NCBI GenBank assembly: GCA_008933995.1
Contig: WARS01000007.1
Coordinates: forward strand, 8,308,423-8,372,422
DNA from: Datnioides undecimradiatus
Taxonomy: Eukaryota; Chordata; Actinopteri; Lobotiformes; Datnioididae
DNA length: 64,000 nucleotides
Direction: 5' to 3'
In this document: piece after piece, positions 22,456 to 59,770 of the stretch
Layout of the letters: each line of letters opens with the position of its first letter
Position numbering within the stretch: the first letter of the stretch is position 1
The notes under the pieces: generated by a model
Told to the model about the DNA's origin: nothing
Database searches by the model: none
Seen by the model: only the letters and a program-made list of their open reading frames with translations
Program-made: the position numbers and the translations under genes

Positions 22456-25400
22456 GAATTGTAGAATTGTAGGAAACACATTTTTTAGCTGAATTTGGTC
22501 AAATTGATCGTCTCTAAATCCATACTCAGGAACAGAGATACATGAAGTCACATCAGAGAACAAACATCTCACCTAAAGATAAAGAAACAGGATGTTTAGG
22601 AACTGTTTTGAGGCCATTAAGGGTTAACACATGATTGCTGTGCAGATGATGCAGCACTTAAAGCTTAGGACTTTAGGGGTTAAGGCGAGGAAAAGATGGT
22701 AGTTGAGGTTAAAGTAGACATGTCAGTATTTAACCCAAGCTGCCATCTTTTTGTTTATTAAAAACATTCCTCATTACGTTGGAAAGAAAACATATAATCA
22801 AGGCAGCATTATGTTGATTTGAAAATATATTTGTGTAATTTGTCATTTGAGTGCAGGTAATCATGTCAAACAGTTCAGTTCCCGCAGATGAAATATACAT
22901 ATATATATATATATATATATTGTTTGTTTGTTTTTCCCCCTGAAACTCTCCAATCCAGCTGTGAGATCATATCGATTTGAAACAACTGCAGATCTTTTGA
23001 TAATCTTTTTATCTTAGAGAAAAATAAACCACTGGCAGCAGAAATGCGGGAACTTTTGGGAACATCAATAATGGATAAATACACAAACTGGAACAACATG
23101 ACTTTCTGATCTCGACAAAACTTTCACATCCAGAGCAAGTTAAACAGACGGCAGTGTGCGTGTTCGCTGCTGTTCCTCTCGAACATCGGCTTTGACTGAA
23201 CGAGGAAACAAGCTGAAGTGAAGAGAAGAAGTTTGAGAGAAACCGATTTCCAAAATGAATATGTGCTGATTTGTTCTTTTTAAAAAAGTGGATTATTTTA
23301 TCAAAAGGGGGGCGAGGGAGGAAAAACAGGAGAGGGGAGAAGAAAGAAAGAAAGAAAGAGAGAGAATTTGTTTGTCTCACTGAGTCGATCAATAAGAAAA
23401 TCTGAGACCAAAGAGGCTGAACCTCCCGCTGATTTTTAGACTTTTCGACTTTTCTTTATTCCACGATGACCCCTCAAGGAGGTGTGTGGACAATAAAAAT
23501 CAAACAAACAAAAGCACAGAAACAACGCTAGTGGACAGCAGCACTTGCCCCGCAGTAATGAGTAAAGTCAATACAATAAAGATTAAAAAAATACATCAAA
23601 AATATACAAATTATCTATGAAGCTAAAGCCAGTAATTATTTAATATTTCACAGTGCTTTAACTAATTCTCATTTAGCTGTGTTGCACCAACAAAACCAGG
23701 CTCAAGTAAGCCGAGTCACATAAAGATCTTGTAAAAACCTGACTGGTTATTAAAAAAACAACCCCAACTGGTTATAAAGAAGCCGTCATGCCATAAATAT
23801 GCACTCATTCATTATATTCTGATCCCAGGCCAGGAGTCAGGAAAGACGCTGGAGACCAGTCTGATATCTGTATGTTAAGCTGTGGTTCATTAATTAATAA
23901 TCAGGTGAGAAACAAAGCAGGTACATATTGATAATTGATTACTTTTAACAAGTCCTTTCCTAATAATTATTGATGACAGACTATACATGGGTTACTGGAG
24001 GACAGAATGGGAGCTTCTATATCGATGAATTATTAGATAACAATGAATATTTGGTTATTTGGTAATAGTGAATATTCCTGAGTATTAGTGAATATCTGAA
24101 TATCTGTAAAACAAACTGCTTTTCTTTCCAGTAATTAATACTTATAGTTATTAATACTGCTTAAGTCTCCTTGACAGACATCCATCTAAAAGATGATACA
24201 CTCACATCTTTACTAGACAGAGCTCTGTCCATTGTATTGGCCTCTGATTTAACTTCAATTCAAGCATCTTCCTCTTAAAGATGTTATGACCCCAGAGTCA
24301 TACATCCACATTCTTACTTTGGGTAATTGACTGAGTGGAGGATTGACTGTGTGCAGGTTGTTCCAGGGAGCTGATTGGTTCGTGCCTCTAAGCTTGCCAT
24401 TTAAAGGCCAGCTTCCTCCACTTCCAGCCAGCCTGCCGGCAGAGTTTTGTCTTTTAGAAATGATTTTAAATAAATCTAAAAATGATTCCAACCTCTTTAC
24501 TCTTGGGACTTGGAAATGAGGGGAGTCTCATTTTCCAGTTACATCAGGGATTCCCCTCGACCAGTTTGTAACAAAGATTATTAACTGTTATCAAAAATAC
24601 AAATTAGAGCCACCTTTGTTCCCTTGAAACAATGGAGAGACACCTGATCCAGCTGCATATAGCTGGAAGATATACAAAGATCTGGATCAACTAAATGCAA
24701 TGATTACTTGAATATTTTACAGAAGGGTGCAGTATCTATTTCAGCCCTCAGTTGTGTTAGCAGGTCTTCTCTTCAGTCTCCATACAGTTGCAATGAGTAA
24801 TAAGGTAGGGTAGACTGTATGTAGCCTGTGGAGAAAGACCCAGGACAAAAAAAACAAAGTTTTGAAGAAGTTGCTGCACCTCTGGCTGCTTCTTCCTAAA
24901 CTCACTGCTCTGAACTCTGAGCTCAGCTCCTCTTTTCCTTCTTCTGGACTACAGTAAGTGGACAGTCAGTGGATGATTAAGGAGAGTATATGAAAACTGA
25001 CCGGCACAATAAATGTGATGAGGGCCTGTTATTGGGTTTTTTGTGGGACCGGTCTAAATTAAAAGACCAGGGCTTAGTTTCTTTTCCAGCCTATCCCTGG
25101 TTTAACCAGCAGGACAGCAGAAGCACTGTCCGCTTCTGTCTGGACGCATCAAAAGTGAAAGTTAGTTTTCAGACTTTTTAAAGGTCTGCGGGGTTGTTTC
25201 CTGGTTCTGTGTGAAGGAATGTGAAACTGGAGGCGTGAAGAGGAGGAAAACGTTGAGCTGTGGCTGCAGATTACAGCTCCTGATCAATACCATCAATACC
25301 TGTTGGTGTTCATACTGAGGACTGATTGCAGATGGAGGAGAAGAACAGAGATCATGCACACATAACAGAAGAGAAAGAGGAGGTGGCGATAAATGGTCAA

Positions 25401-26519
25401 TGTCTGTGAATTGTAGAAGGTCAGAGGTCAAAGCCACCTAGACGTTTGATCTATGGATGATGATGATGAGAGGAAGAGAAAGGAAGAAACAGAGACAAGA
25501 AAGAGTTTGAAGTAATATTTCTTAAAAGACAGAGACGATAGGTCCACTAAAAGTTATTATGTTTTGGTAACTTTATTAAGTACGTATTGGGTTAATACTA
25601 TTTTACAGGTTACAAAAAAATTGGCCATAGTTTTCATTTATGGCATCGTTAACAAGACCAAAACAGAAAGAGACACAAAGTCAGAAAGAACTTTAAATCT
25701 TTCTAGTTTGATTTGTTTTTACTGCTTCACTCCTCATGTTTTACTCTAGAGTTAGAGGTGAATAATTGAGCACTGTTAACTTTACATGTAGAACTACAAC
25801 TCTAATCATTATTCACCTTTAAATTATGAACAGACTTCATGTTTCATGTTTTTTAAGCGAATAAGATGAAAGCTCAGTTAAATATCAGACGGTTGGAAAC
25901 AAACTGTCAGAGTGTTAAAGAGATCTGAGATTAAAGGAGGGGATTGATCAGCTTCTCTGTGATCAGAGACTCATTAAGCATCTGTGCTCCGAACTCATAA
26001 TGACGTTAATTAAGAGGATATGTGTGCATTTCTGTGTGTGTGTGTGTAAACCAATAATTAGTTGGACAGAAACACAGAGGTGCAAAATTCTATCACTGAA
26101 AGTATTAAATTAAAATACTTTTCAATTTCTCACACTCACGCTAAAAATTCCATGACTTGTTTCAAACGCCACCTTTGATGTAATTCCTGGTTTTCAGCTG
26201 TAGTCATTCAAATTAGTAACAGTCTGTAAATACCTCTCTGTGTTCTGTAAGCACACACTGATGTGGGACTGAGTTTACCGCTGACAGGACCCGGACACTG
26301 ATCAAGTAAAATGGACTGGATGAACTGTCACCAAAGCATCTTTACTAAAACCAACATTACAGACACAGGCAGGAAACCGACTTTAAAGCTTGTGTTGAAC
26401 TGGGGATCTAACTTTTACAAAAGTCTTAACAGGCAAGATTTAAACTAAGTGATTTGAGTTATTTACTCACGTTTCAGTCTAAACATCGGGGAGGTAAATA
26501 GATACGAAGCTTTGACACC
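22456..26519. other. intergenic between duplication and wdr7 3' end
   Basis: No convincing exon. It contains an AT run (22898-22921). It also has unusual stretches at about 23820-24900 that might be old repeats, but I cannot assign them. Small frames are not supported. Confidence 0.5.
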
Positions 26520-29500
26520 CGCTGTCTTGTTTTCATCTTTATTGAACACAAAGTCAACAACAGCACATTTTAACACAACACATGTAGTTTGCATGATGCA
26601 CAGTAAACAACCTGCTCTGCGTAACATCAAGAGAAGCTTATATACATGCACTACATCTCACGCTCACACACACACATACACGCACTCTTAAATACCTAGT
26701 TTACTGTATAAACACAAAATACATAACCAGATGAAAACATAATTGAGAAAAACGGATGATTATATTTAGTTTTAATTTAGAGATGAGTGTCTGCCGCTGA
26801 ACATGAAGTACAGTCTGATCAATGCACATCAGGCCTGTTTGTAAACTGAGGTGATCCTCACAGTCTGAGAGACAGACTGAAGAGACTGATTTGCGTCAAC
26901 ACAATCAATAATCCCACTAAATGTGTCGGACGTTACAACTGCAATTACAGAAATGATTTGTTTGAAAACTATGCTGTACTACTGAGATGACACTCAGTGA
27001 GTTTCATTTTCTTAAAATGTTATTGTATTATATTTTGTTTGACTGCATCAACACAAGTCAGATTCCATAGACTGAGCAAGCCGTGTCCAACCTAACAAGA
27101 AATAGGAGGAAGAGTGAAAAAAGCAACTTGGAGAAACAAGAAACCTCTTCTGTATTTATCATTTTTATACTGCGCTCAAAGAACGGCATCATTTTGTCAT
27201 TAATAATCATTTAATCATTTAAAACCTCTTCATTTTTTCCATTGCACCACACATTGTCCTATTTTTTTCCCGTGCTGTTGTATTTGATGAAAAACCAGAA
27301 GGTTCTATTAGACATTTCGGTTCACTAACTTCACCAAAGAAACCTTCTTTTTCTGGGTGGATGACCTGATCTTCCTCACTTGTTACTTACTCTTCAGCTC
27401 TTCCTCTCTGCCTTCTTTATTTTTCTCACCTTTCCTCCCCCCATGAGGCTGCCAAAAACATATTTTCTCAAACTGCGAAGAGCGGAGGAGAAAACGAAAG
27501 ATTAAGATCTCAAAGCTGTCTGGACTTGCTGGACTGGACGTTTGTGTGTGTGTGTGTGTGTGTGTGCGCGTGTGTTTTCAGAAACCCATCTGACGAGTGG
27601 CTGGATATTTTTTTGAACAGAGGAAGAACTTGTGAAAAGCTTTGACACACTCGGGTTTACAGGTGTGTAACAGTGTTAGAAGCTTTCTGACAGCACTAAT
27701 GAAACTGACAGGAGACAGAGGAAGGAGACGAGAGAGGACAGAGGAGAGGAAGAGAGGATGGAGGAGAAGGGCAAGAAAGAAAAGACAGAATTAAAGCTTG
27801 TGAGGTGTCGCGTCAGATCTGCCTGCGTCAAATTCTTCAAACATATCAACCACTTCCAAAGTCACAAAAAAATCAAAGCAAAACATCTAAACTCATCTGA
27901 TTCAGACAGAAAACTGTCCCTATAAATATGACATCTGTGTACATATATATATATATATATTTATCTGTATATATTTATCTTTCTGCATAAAGCTCTGAAA
28001 CATTTTAAAACAAGAAGCTCGCAAACAGCAGATAAAAAATAATGTGTAAACATGTATCAGCAACCAAGGTCATGCAACCAGAGTTCATATGATGTGGTCA
28101 GAGGGGTGAACACCTGTAGCCACCACACCCAGCAGTGACGCCGTGGTGCACCGGCACACCCAGCGCTACACTTCTACGTCAATCGGTAAGCTCAGTAAGA
28201 GCTGTTAGCATTTCTTAGAAGAAGCAAAGGTTCCAGGCTAACAAGCTACCACGTGCTTATATTAGTGAGGAATGTAAGGGACATTTAAAAGTACAGATGT
28301 TTATTTTTCTTTGATTCATACTGAAAAATAAAATGAGCTACAACCGTCACATCAATAGCTTTTTGTTTTGCTCGTTAAACAGGCAGTCGGCATGTGTATT
28401 CAATGTTTAAAAAAAAAAAGACTTTCCCATTTTGCCGTTTTATCTAATCCTAAGTAAGTTGGCCTGGTTGATATTCCTTGTTAAAACCAAAGGAAAGTGC
28501 AAAACGCCACATCTCATTTTTCAAGTGGCTGATGGCAAAAAAAGAAAAAAAAAGTTAAAATGTTAAAAGTTTGAAATCGATTTTAACAGGAAATTCACTC
28601 ATCTGAAGAACTAGTCAGTGCCAGGCAGACAGTCACATTAGCCACAACAAATACACCAGACAAGATCAATGCTCACTGTACAAGATTAACAGACTACATT
28701 ACTCAGCAGTTCTGATGATAAATACTGTACATGTACATTTATGTCTTGCGATAACCTCCCAGCAGTTGTATAGTAGCAGGATGAGAGAAAGAGATACACT
28801 GCAATATGAAGAGAAGCCTTCTCATCTATCAGTGAAACATAAAGCATCGTCATTTGCAAAAGAAAAAAAAAAAGATCACCCCCAAAAGACGGACGAGTCA
28901 GGGAGAAAACGAGGCAAGAAAGGAGGAAGCAGCTGCTCTCCTTGAAGCATGTGAACCTCTAGAAGAGTTTCTGAGTTCCTGAGAGGGACAGAAACTACAG
29001 ATGGACGCAAAAGAGCCAAAAATAGGAAAAAAAAACAAAAAAAAACAGGAAAACCCCCAAAAAGATGGACCCAACTTGGAACAAATGTACCAGCTATTAA
29101 GAAGCACCCTTTTGTTGTCCCCCACTGTCGCTGCTTTCCCCTTAAAATGTGGCCAGAATAATGCCATGCTTCAGCTTCTGAAATGTCTGCAGTGAGTAAC
29201 GCCGCAGCTCCAGCACCTTAAGGTTTTCTGCGAACTGGCTTTTAGGATGAGCAGTCTGAAGTGAGAATGTGTGTTTGTGAAAATACACTTGGGTGTGAAC
29301 ACAAATACACACACGCACGCACACACACACTTTCTATGTACCGCTCAGAGAGGATGGAAAAGCCTCAAACATGTCACAAAAATAAACGCAACCACCAAAG
29401 CACTCACACACACATAAACACACGCGCGCAGTCTGAAATGTGAAAAGTGTGTACTTGTCTTAGAGAGGTCAGAGAGTAGCCAAGTCTCCAGGAGGGTGCA

Positions 29501-30122
29501 GGGTGAATTTCATTTAAACATTAAAAAAAAAAAAAAAAAAAAAAGATTATTTTAGCTTGTTTCACTTCTTGAGTCCTAGTGTTAGATCCATGTTTCACTC
29601 AGCTTTTCTGTTATGTGAATCCACAAATACCGGCATTACGTTGCACACATTTCATCCTAAGTAAGCACTGAAGTGAACTAAACAGTAGGTAGGAGGTCAA
29701 ATGACAGCAAATCAAAGGCCGATTGTAAATAAACAGCAACAGCTGGGATCCAAGAAGCAAAACACAGCAAATAAATAGGAATGATACGAAGATGTAAGGA
29801 ACTAAAACAAAATCATAATTTAAACTTCTATCACGGTTTTAAATATCTTACAGTGAGTTTCCTCAATATCATCATTGTGGGAGAAAAACATTTTATCAGG
29901 TCCAAACCTGGACCTGACCTGGGTTTTTTACTTTTCTGGCTGCTGCAGTTTGATACCATCAGATTTCTCATGTGAACTTTACTTTTCTTAAATCACTGAA
30001 GGAATTCCAGTGAAAACAACCTGAGTCTCACTTCTTTCATCACACTCATTTAACCGCAAAAACCCTAAAATAGGTCCAGGTTTGTCCGATATGACAACAG
30101 CAAAAGGAGATACACATCTGGT
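26520..30122 (-). other. wdr7: probable wdr7 3' UTR
   Basis: No further reading frame is seen downstream of the TAA. On the minus strand, AATAAA hexamers occur at 28305-28300, 27421-27416 and 26543-26538. Any of them could end the transcript, giving a 3' UTR of about 1.8-3.6 kb. The region is AT-rich, with A-rich runs on the plus strand (U-rich in the mRNA) around 28.4-29.1 kb and a 22-bp A run at 29523-29544. A short AT run lies at about 27942-27961 and a GT run at about 27543-27566. The true end cannot be set without RNA data. Confidence 0.5.
26538..26543 (-). terminator. candidate distal polyadenylation signal AATAAA
   Basis: Plus-strand tttatt reads AATAAA on the minus strand, about 3.6 kb past the wdr7 stop. 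It is the most distal of three good hexamers seen. The choice of site is an inference. Confidence 0.3.
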
Positions 30123-53535
<23,413 letters not shown>

Positions 53536-55849
53536 TTAATGTAGCTGTGTTAATGTAGTTATTTCTTTACTTATTTTCATACTTCTGTTGCATAATACAT
53601 GTCCATTGAGAAAAATAATAAAATAAACTTCTGCCACATGCTATGTCATTTAGCTGCTTTCAACACGATATTGGTTTTAGTGACTTAAAAAATTTACTTA
53701 AATTTCATTGAAAGAAAGACTGTGATTTATTTAGAAAGATCGGAAGATACTCTAGGTCTATTTATGTCCTTCTGATACTTTTTCTGAGATGTTTTAGCCG
53801 AACAGAGACTGTGGGGGCCTTTTTTTCATTTTCATTTCTTTCTTTTTCTTCCTTTTCATGGTGAAAGGTGGTTTAAAAAAAAACAGCAGGTCTGTGAGTC
53901 TCCACTGAGCCGATAACAACTGAACAGGCACACTTCTATTGTCCTGGTATTAACCATTACTTACTTACACACACCCTCACACATACACACACAGGCACAC
54001 GTCTCATTGTCCCACTGAAAGCCTTTAGTCACAGTGCAAACACACACACAGACGGTCATGTCCACAGACCTCTGGAAGGATTTTGGACACGTGCAACTGG
54101 AAACCCTTCTGTTGTGTGAGTGTGTGTGTGCGCGTGTGTGTGTGTGTGTGCGCACACGCATGGGCGTGTCCATCCACTGTGCTCACCAAGACGACCCCAA
54201 AATAACCTCTTTTGTGTGTGTGTGTAACAGGGTCTACACAGTGGGGCACTGCTGCAGCTTTAAGAGGAGTACAACTGTGTATATGTGTGTATGTGTGAGG
54301 GTGTGTCTATATGAGTATCACAGTGGGAGATGAGAGCTCCTTACACACCTTAGATCAAAGACCAATAAGGACTACATAAAAACCATGTGTGCGTGTGTGT
54401 GCACGAACATTTCCATCGCCCCCCCATCCTCTGATTTCTATTTCTTATTTTTTCTTTCTCTCTCTGGATGAGTGACCGCAGCATTATTATGGATTTGTAT
54501 TGCAAGGGAACAAGCACTCGCTCACCACACATGCACACACACACGCACAGACACACACACACAGAGTCGTTGACAAATAAGGGGTGAGCAGGCACACTGG
54601 GTGTGATGAATGGAGGGGGAGACAGAGAGCTGCTCACTGCTGAGCTTGTTCACTGTGTTCTTCCTGTTCATTGTCATGGAGTTTTCTCTTCACACGTGAT
54701 GGATTTGTAACATGAACCTAAATGTTGGGAATAATTACTGAAAGAAAGATGATTCAGGATAAATGGAGACCAAGACCTTGAGGAAAGCTAGAGGGTAGAG
54801 TCTGTACTAATGTTCTTGACTCAGCTGGTGGGATATCCAACAGCTTACAGCTGGAAATCACTCTATTGAGGCACACACCTTGAAATAAACCCACCTTCTC
54901 TGACATCAGAAGACAACGCTACACTCAAATGAAATATAATATCAAGTTCAAATTGTGGCATCTGATCTCAAAACAACTGAACGTAAATGTGCCCAAGAAG
55001 CATTTGAGATGGACTGAAATCCAAGATGGATCACAGCCACGTGTTTCTGCATCTGTCTGTCAAAGACACATATAGTGTATGCAGGTGGTTAGCAGTCATT
55101 CTCCCTCTTTCATCGGGAAAAAGTGATGGTCCTGATTTCAACACATAAGATAATATTCACGTAGCTGCTGGAGCATTCCTCTGATCCCTGATCACGAGGA
55201 CATAAGGATACTGCAACTTTTGCCTCATTTGTAGGATATAAATACATTCATCCCCGTTTCAATTTAAGGATAGTTGTTAGTTTGCAGCTCTTACTGCCGC
55301 CTCTAGGTGATTCTTACTCTGGTGTTTCTCGCAGTTACAGTTTAACAGCTTTAGGTGCATCACTTCCACTGGGGAAGGGCCGACCTTGACTGATGTGTTA
55401 AAGATTTGTTATATGGCCAATAGAGATGTATATATGTTCCTGAGTGTAAATAAAAGTGTGCACATAAACACAAAGTCAGGGTGGAACATAAAGTTTACAC
55501 ATTTCTACCTTGTGTATGTCATTTTTTTATCCACTGATATCAGAGCAGTACGCTCAGAAATAGCAGAAAGAACTATAATAGAGTCTCTTTGATACTTAGG
55601 CTACACGTGGAGTGCACTGTCCTTTTTGTACCTTTATGACATCAGCCTGTTGTGCGGGCATGTAACCTTAAAAATATTGGGGAAATATAATATAAATATA
55701 AATATCAATACATAAATATATACTTTTAGAAATTATATTGTTGTCATATTTTGTACATTGTGTGCTCGTTTCTCTGCCCATTTTTTCAGACCCCAGAAGG
55801 CCCCACCCCCCATATTTCCATACTATATCCTGGTGCTTTTTATAATGAG

Positions 55850-55950
55850 ATTGCTTAAGGCCAGCTGTCATTTGGACGAAGGCCCGGCGGCCGGCTCTGA
55901 TAAATGGATTATAGATGGCATCCATCCCCGGGCCAGACTGGGCCAGTAGA
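55850..55950. promoter_or_regulatory. possible conserved non-coding element
   Basis: A GC-rich, high-complexity stretch (ggcccggcggccggctctga, then taaatggattatagatggca) in AT-rich intron. It is open on the minus strand for about 40 codons, but there is no WDR7-like peptide. Confidence 0.25.
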
Positions 55951-56759
55951 TAACAGAATTAGAGATAGACTCCCAACCAGAATCACTAAAAAGTTAAGAT
56001 TTACAGAGAGAAAGAAAAAGTACAGAGAGGGGAAAAGGGTTGTTTCAGAGACATGGAAGGTTTCAGAGACAAAGTAACACACAACATTTGGTTGTATTTA
56101 AACTTAGTTTTTACAGACAGAGATGTGGACCCTTGGTAGTCCATTCTGAACTGAAATGAAAAGATGTCTAGTGAGGATTAGGATTAATATTTAGTGTACT
56201 TACAGACTCAACAATGTATGGTGTTAAAGTGTATATGCATTGTGTGTTCACTGGCCACGATCAATAAAAGGAAACAGTTCCTTCACATCCTTCTGACGCC
56301 AGGATGGACACGCTTTGCCATGCTGTCATTGGTGTTTGCTTCTGACATTTAACATGGAATAAACATGGCTGCAGCCCTGAAAACCTTATGTTAAGTGGAG
56401 AGCTGAGGGAAGAAACAGGCTGCATCTGGTTTGATGTCTTTATTGCTCAATTTTGGTAGTTTCAGTAATTCATACATTTTAGTGGTGACATGTTATAAAT
56501 GATCTACTCGTCCAAAATGTTTTAAAATCCTGCACTAAGCGTTAGTGTGTATGTGATGGACAGAAAACTGAAATACCACATTTTATTACACTTCATTTAA
56601 CAACATAAATAAATGTATTTTATTTAAAATGAAAGCTGATTCAGTTTAATAATGAACTTGACTCAACTAGAATCATCACCGTTTAGTTGTAATTAGTCTT
56701 ACTGATGTCCTTTTCATGTGTCACTCTAAACTCTATATTTTAAAAGGACAGACTTGTGG

Positions 56760-57070
56760 ACAGTCAGGTAGCATCACTTCCTGTCTGCGTGTACCTGCTG
56801 CATCTCGACCCATGCGGACGGGGCTGATTGATTTTTGAAGCCTATCGATCTGCTTCCTTCACGACCGGCAGATCTATTATAATGACATTGTATCTAAATC
56901 CTATTTGTTGGCCAACCTGCTCCCAAACATAACCCAATAAACTAAAGAGGGGGACGGACGAGCTCCCCTCTCTGCTCGCCTCAGTTCGGCTAAATCTTCA
57001 TAAAAACCATGGATGGATCAGGATAAAAAGGCTTTCTGGCTGAAATGACATTATCCATAAAGGAAGGAAT
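56760..57070. promoter_or_regulatory. possible conserved non-coding element
   Basis: Contains ctgattgatttttgaag, tatcgatctg and cggcagatctattataatga, with few simple repeats. It is judged by eye as unusually structured for intron sequence. Confidence 0.25.
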
Positions 57071-58841
57071 CTATTAAAAAAAGGGCAGGATGGTGTAATG
57101 CAACAACCTGTGGAGCCCATGCAATCACTGTAAAAATATGGATATTGTCTCATAAAAAAGGAGAAAAAACTGAAATGTTACTGAGTACAAGGAAATCAGT
57201 CTGAACTCTTTCACCTTTACATAGAAGTTAAGATATGTATTTCTTATTTTTTTGTCTTATGATTTAAATTTTTATATTTGTATTGAGTATTGAGATCGTT
57301 TTTTGAAAGAGAGAAATAGAAATTCAGTCATTCAGTCATTTAACTTCAGATAACAAGACCTGCTAACTTATCCACTTTAAATAATTTTCTTTCCAGAAAT
57401 AAAATTTTGGGGGGTCTTTATGGAGTTTATTTATATTGTGCCTGAACTGAACTTCGCCACCATTGTCCCCCAACCAAACCCCATAAATGATCTGTCAAGT
57501 TGAGCTGAAGAAGGGTCCACCAGCAGTGACCTCAGAATCTGAAAGATCTAGAGGGATTTTGTGTGTAGGAATTACAATTACCACCCAGCCATTTAAACCC
57601 AAACACAACACAAACACACACACACATTTTGTGTTTGTTTTTAGTAACCCTGCTGAGGAAATCAAACCCTCAACCTCCCCATTCCCTCCTTTTCAGCTGC
57701 TGCCCCACCATCTTCCCATGATACACCTTGACTCTGCCTCCATTGGTAATCAATGGGAGACTGGTAAAACCTGATCACCAGGGAATGAAGGAGGGGATCA
57801 ATACCAGCAGGAAACTGATGTGAGAACGAAGGAGAGTGAAAAGATTTAGTCAAAAGATGAAAAAGAAATAATATACACAAACTTAAAAAACAAGCACACA
57901 AGAAGAAATTTAACTCTGCAGCCTCAAGCCTCAAACAAGTCTTTAAATTTCTCTGGTTGAAGAAAAACTGCATAGAACAAAAGCATGCTGGAGCTGTAGG
58001 TGGAGGTGGGGTACACACTGTCCTTACAGCAAATGTCAGGAGACAGAAAAACTGGGAAATAATTGAAAAACACAATTAAGTTGATAGAGAAAAAAGATTT
58101 GAGTCCTGAAACGGTGGCTGCCCTTCCAACCGGTCCGAGTCCATCTGAAGGTTAAGTGTATTTTACCATCTTAAGACACAGACAGAAGAGCTATCTGCGC
58201 TCACTGGAAACACAACTACGCTTCAATTAGATGAGATGGGAGGAGGGGAGGAGGGTCAGGGGGCGTCCGCATGAGATACCACCGACAAACTGAACGCAAC
58301 TTTGTGAGAGAGGGAGACAGGACAAAAATCAAACTGCTGGTTTTATTAGTTCTTAAACTACATCTCTACTGATCATCTATCAGTTTTTCGATTTGTATTT
58401 CTTCTTGGCCAGCAGCAACCTGACTAACAGAGTTGACCTTTGAGCAAACAAAGAGGAGCAGAGTCCAAAACAGAGGATGCTACTGTACCTTATGACTGTA
58501 GCTGCACTACACCAATCGAGTTTAATCGGATTGATTTCTGTCTGAAAATAGCTCCACGAAAGAGGAATGGTTTACAGCACAAGTAATGAGATGAGTTGTA
58601 TCAGTACAGACATGTTTTGAAAATAACTGTAAACTTATTGTCCTTTTAGCAACCAAGCTCACAGCTGTTAGCTTGCTAAGAAACAGGTAGGAAGTGAGCA
58701 AGCCCCCTAGACACTTTTTCCCTTTCATAGGTATATTAAAGAAATGGCATAGTGAAAGGTATTCAGTACCACACATAGTACCACACTTCTAGTACCACGT
58801 TTGTGGCCTTGTGGCCATTTTGTAAGGCCACAGAGGTCATT

Positions 58842-58883
58842 TTAATTAGCCTGTCTCTTAATTAGCCTATATTTATAATTAGC
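58842..58883 (+). promoter_or_regulatory. three TAATTAGC motifs in 42 bp
   Basis: ttaattagc at 58842, ttaattagcc at 58858 and taattagc at 58876. This is a homeodomain-type core in one orientation. Confidence 0.35.
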
Positions 58884-59559
58884 ATGTTTGAGCCATTAAC
58901 ATTTGTAACATTTGTTTTATTTTAAACTTTTCTTGTCAGCTGCATTTGCTTTGTTAACTTCATTATCCTGTACCCTCCTGGTGAGGGCTGTTAATATCTT
59001 CTGTGTCCATTTCTGTTGAGCAACTAACAAACTTCTTCTCAGTATACAAATATCCAAGCTGCGTGTTCTCTTAACATCTCCTCGTGAGTTGCATTTGTTT
59101 GTCTGTACTCTCTGGCAAGTCACTATTGTGGAGCTCCACATAGAGCTACATCGACAATGACTGTGTGGTCTTTTAGAAATCTGGCAGCATTTCAGGCGTA
59201 TAAAGCAGGAGCTCCTTTTAGCCGAACAGATTCCACTTTCTTCTTATTACTAAATGTTTACATTATGTTTGGAAAGGATTTACATTTTGACAATCACAAT
59301 ACATGCACGTAAACCTTACTGCGGATAAATCAAGACTGTATAATGAGTATTAATTCTGACTTATTCAGTGCTTTCCTTTTCCAAATAACCTTCAATGCAG
59401 TACGGTTGCAGTATAAACACATGTAGGAGGACAACAGCGACATCTACCCCCAGTCACATTAACTTTCTCCCACTCAGTCCAACTGAATGAGGGCACAGAT
59501 TGGCAATATTGAAAGCCTGAGGTCTTATTTTTTTATGCTTCGATATCCATTATGTGTTT

Positions 59560-59770
59560 ATTTTGCAGTTTAATTCACGAGCCGACAGGTTTTTAATACA
59601 ACCAATATTTTCGGCACTCTACGGCTGTCAGGTTCATGCTGTTAATGGAGCGGTCTGAAAAATGAGTCTGGATGTTAATTTCCCTAATGCAGGGACAGTG
59701 GAGGGTCTCCATCACACAACTTCTTCATAAAGAAGAAATTATTTTTTATTAAAGCCACCACAGCTTAGTT
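59560..59770. promoter_or_regulatory. possible conserved non-coding element
   Basis: High-complexity AT-rich stretch with ttaattcacgagccgacagg, atgctgttaatgg and gatgttaatttcccta, in the partial wdr7 intron. Confidence 0.25.

Noticed and set aside
29523-29544. 22-bp A run as the tail of a retroposed copy
   Set aside because: No gene-like or SINE-like body precedes it, and no target-site duplication is visible.
58917-59141. 74-codon minus-strand frame as an additional wdr7 exon
   Set aside because: The peptide has no resemblance to WDR7 and no matching splice phase. The sequence looks like ordinary intron or an old repeat.
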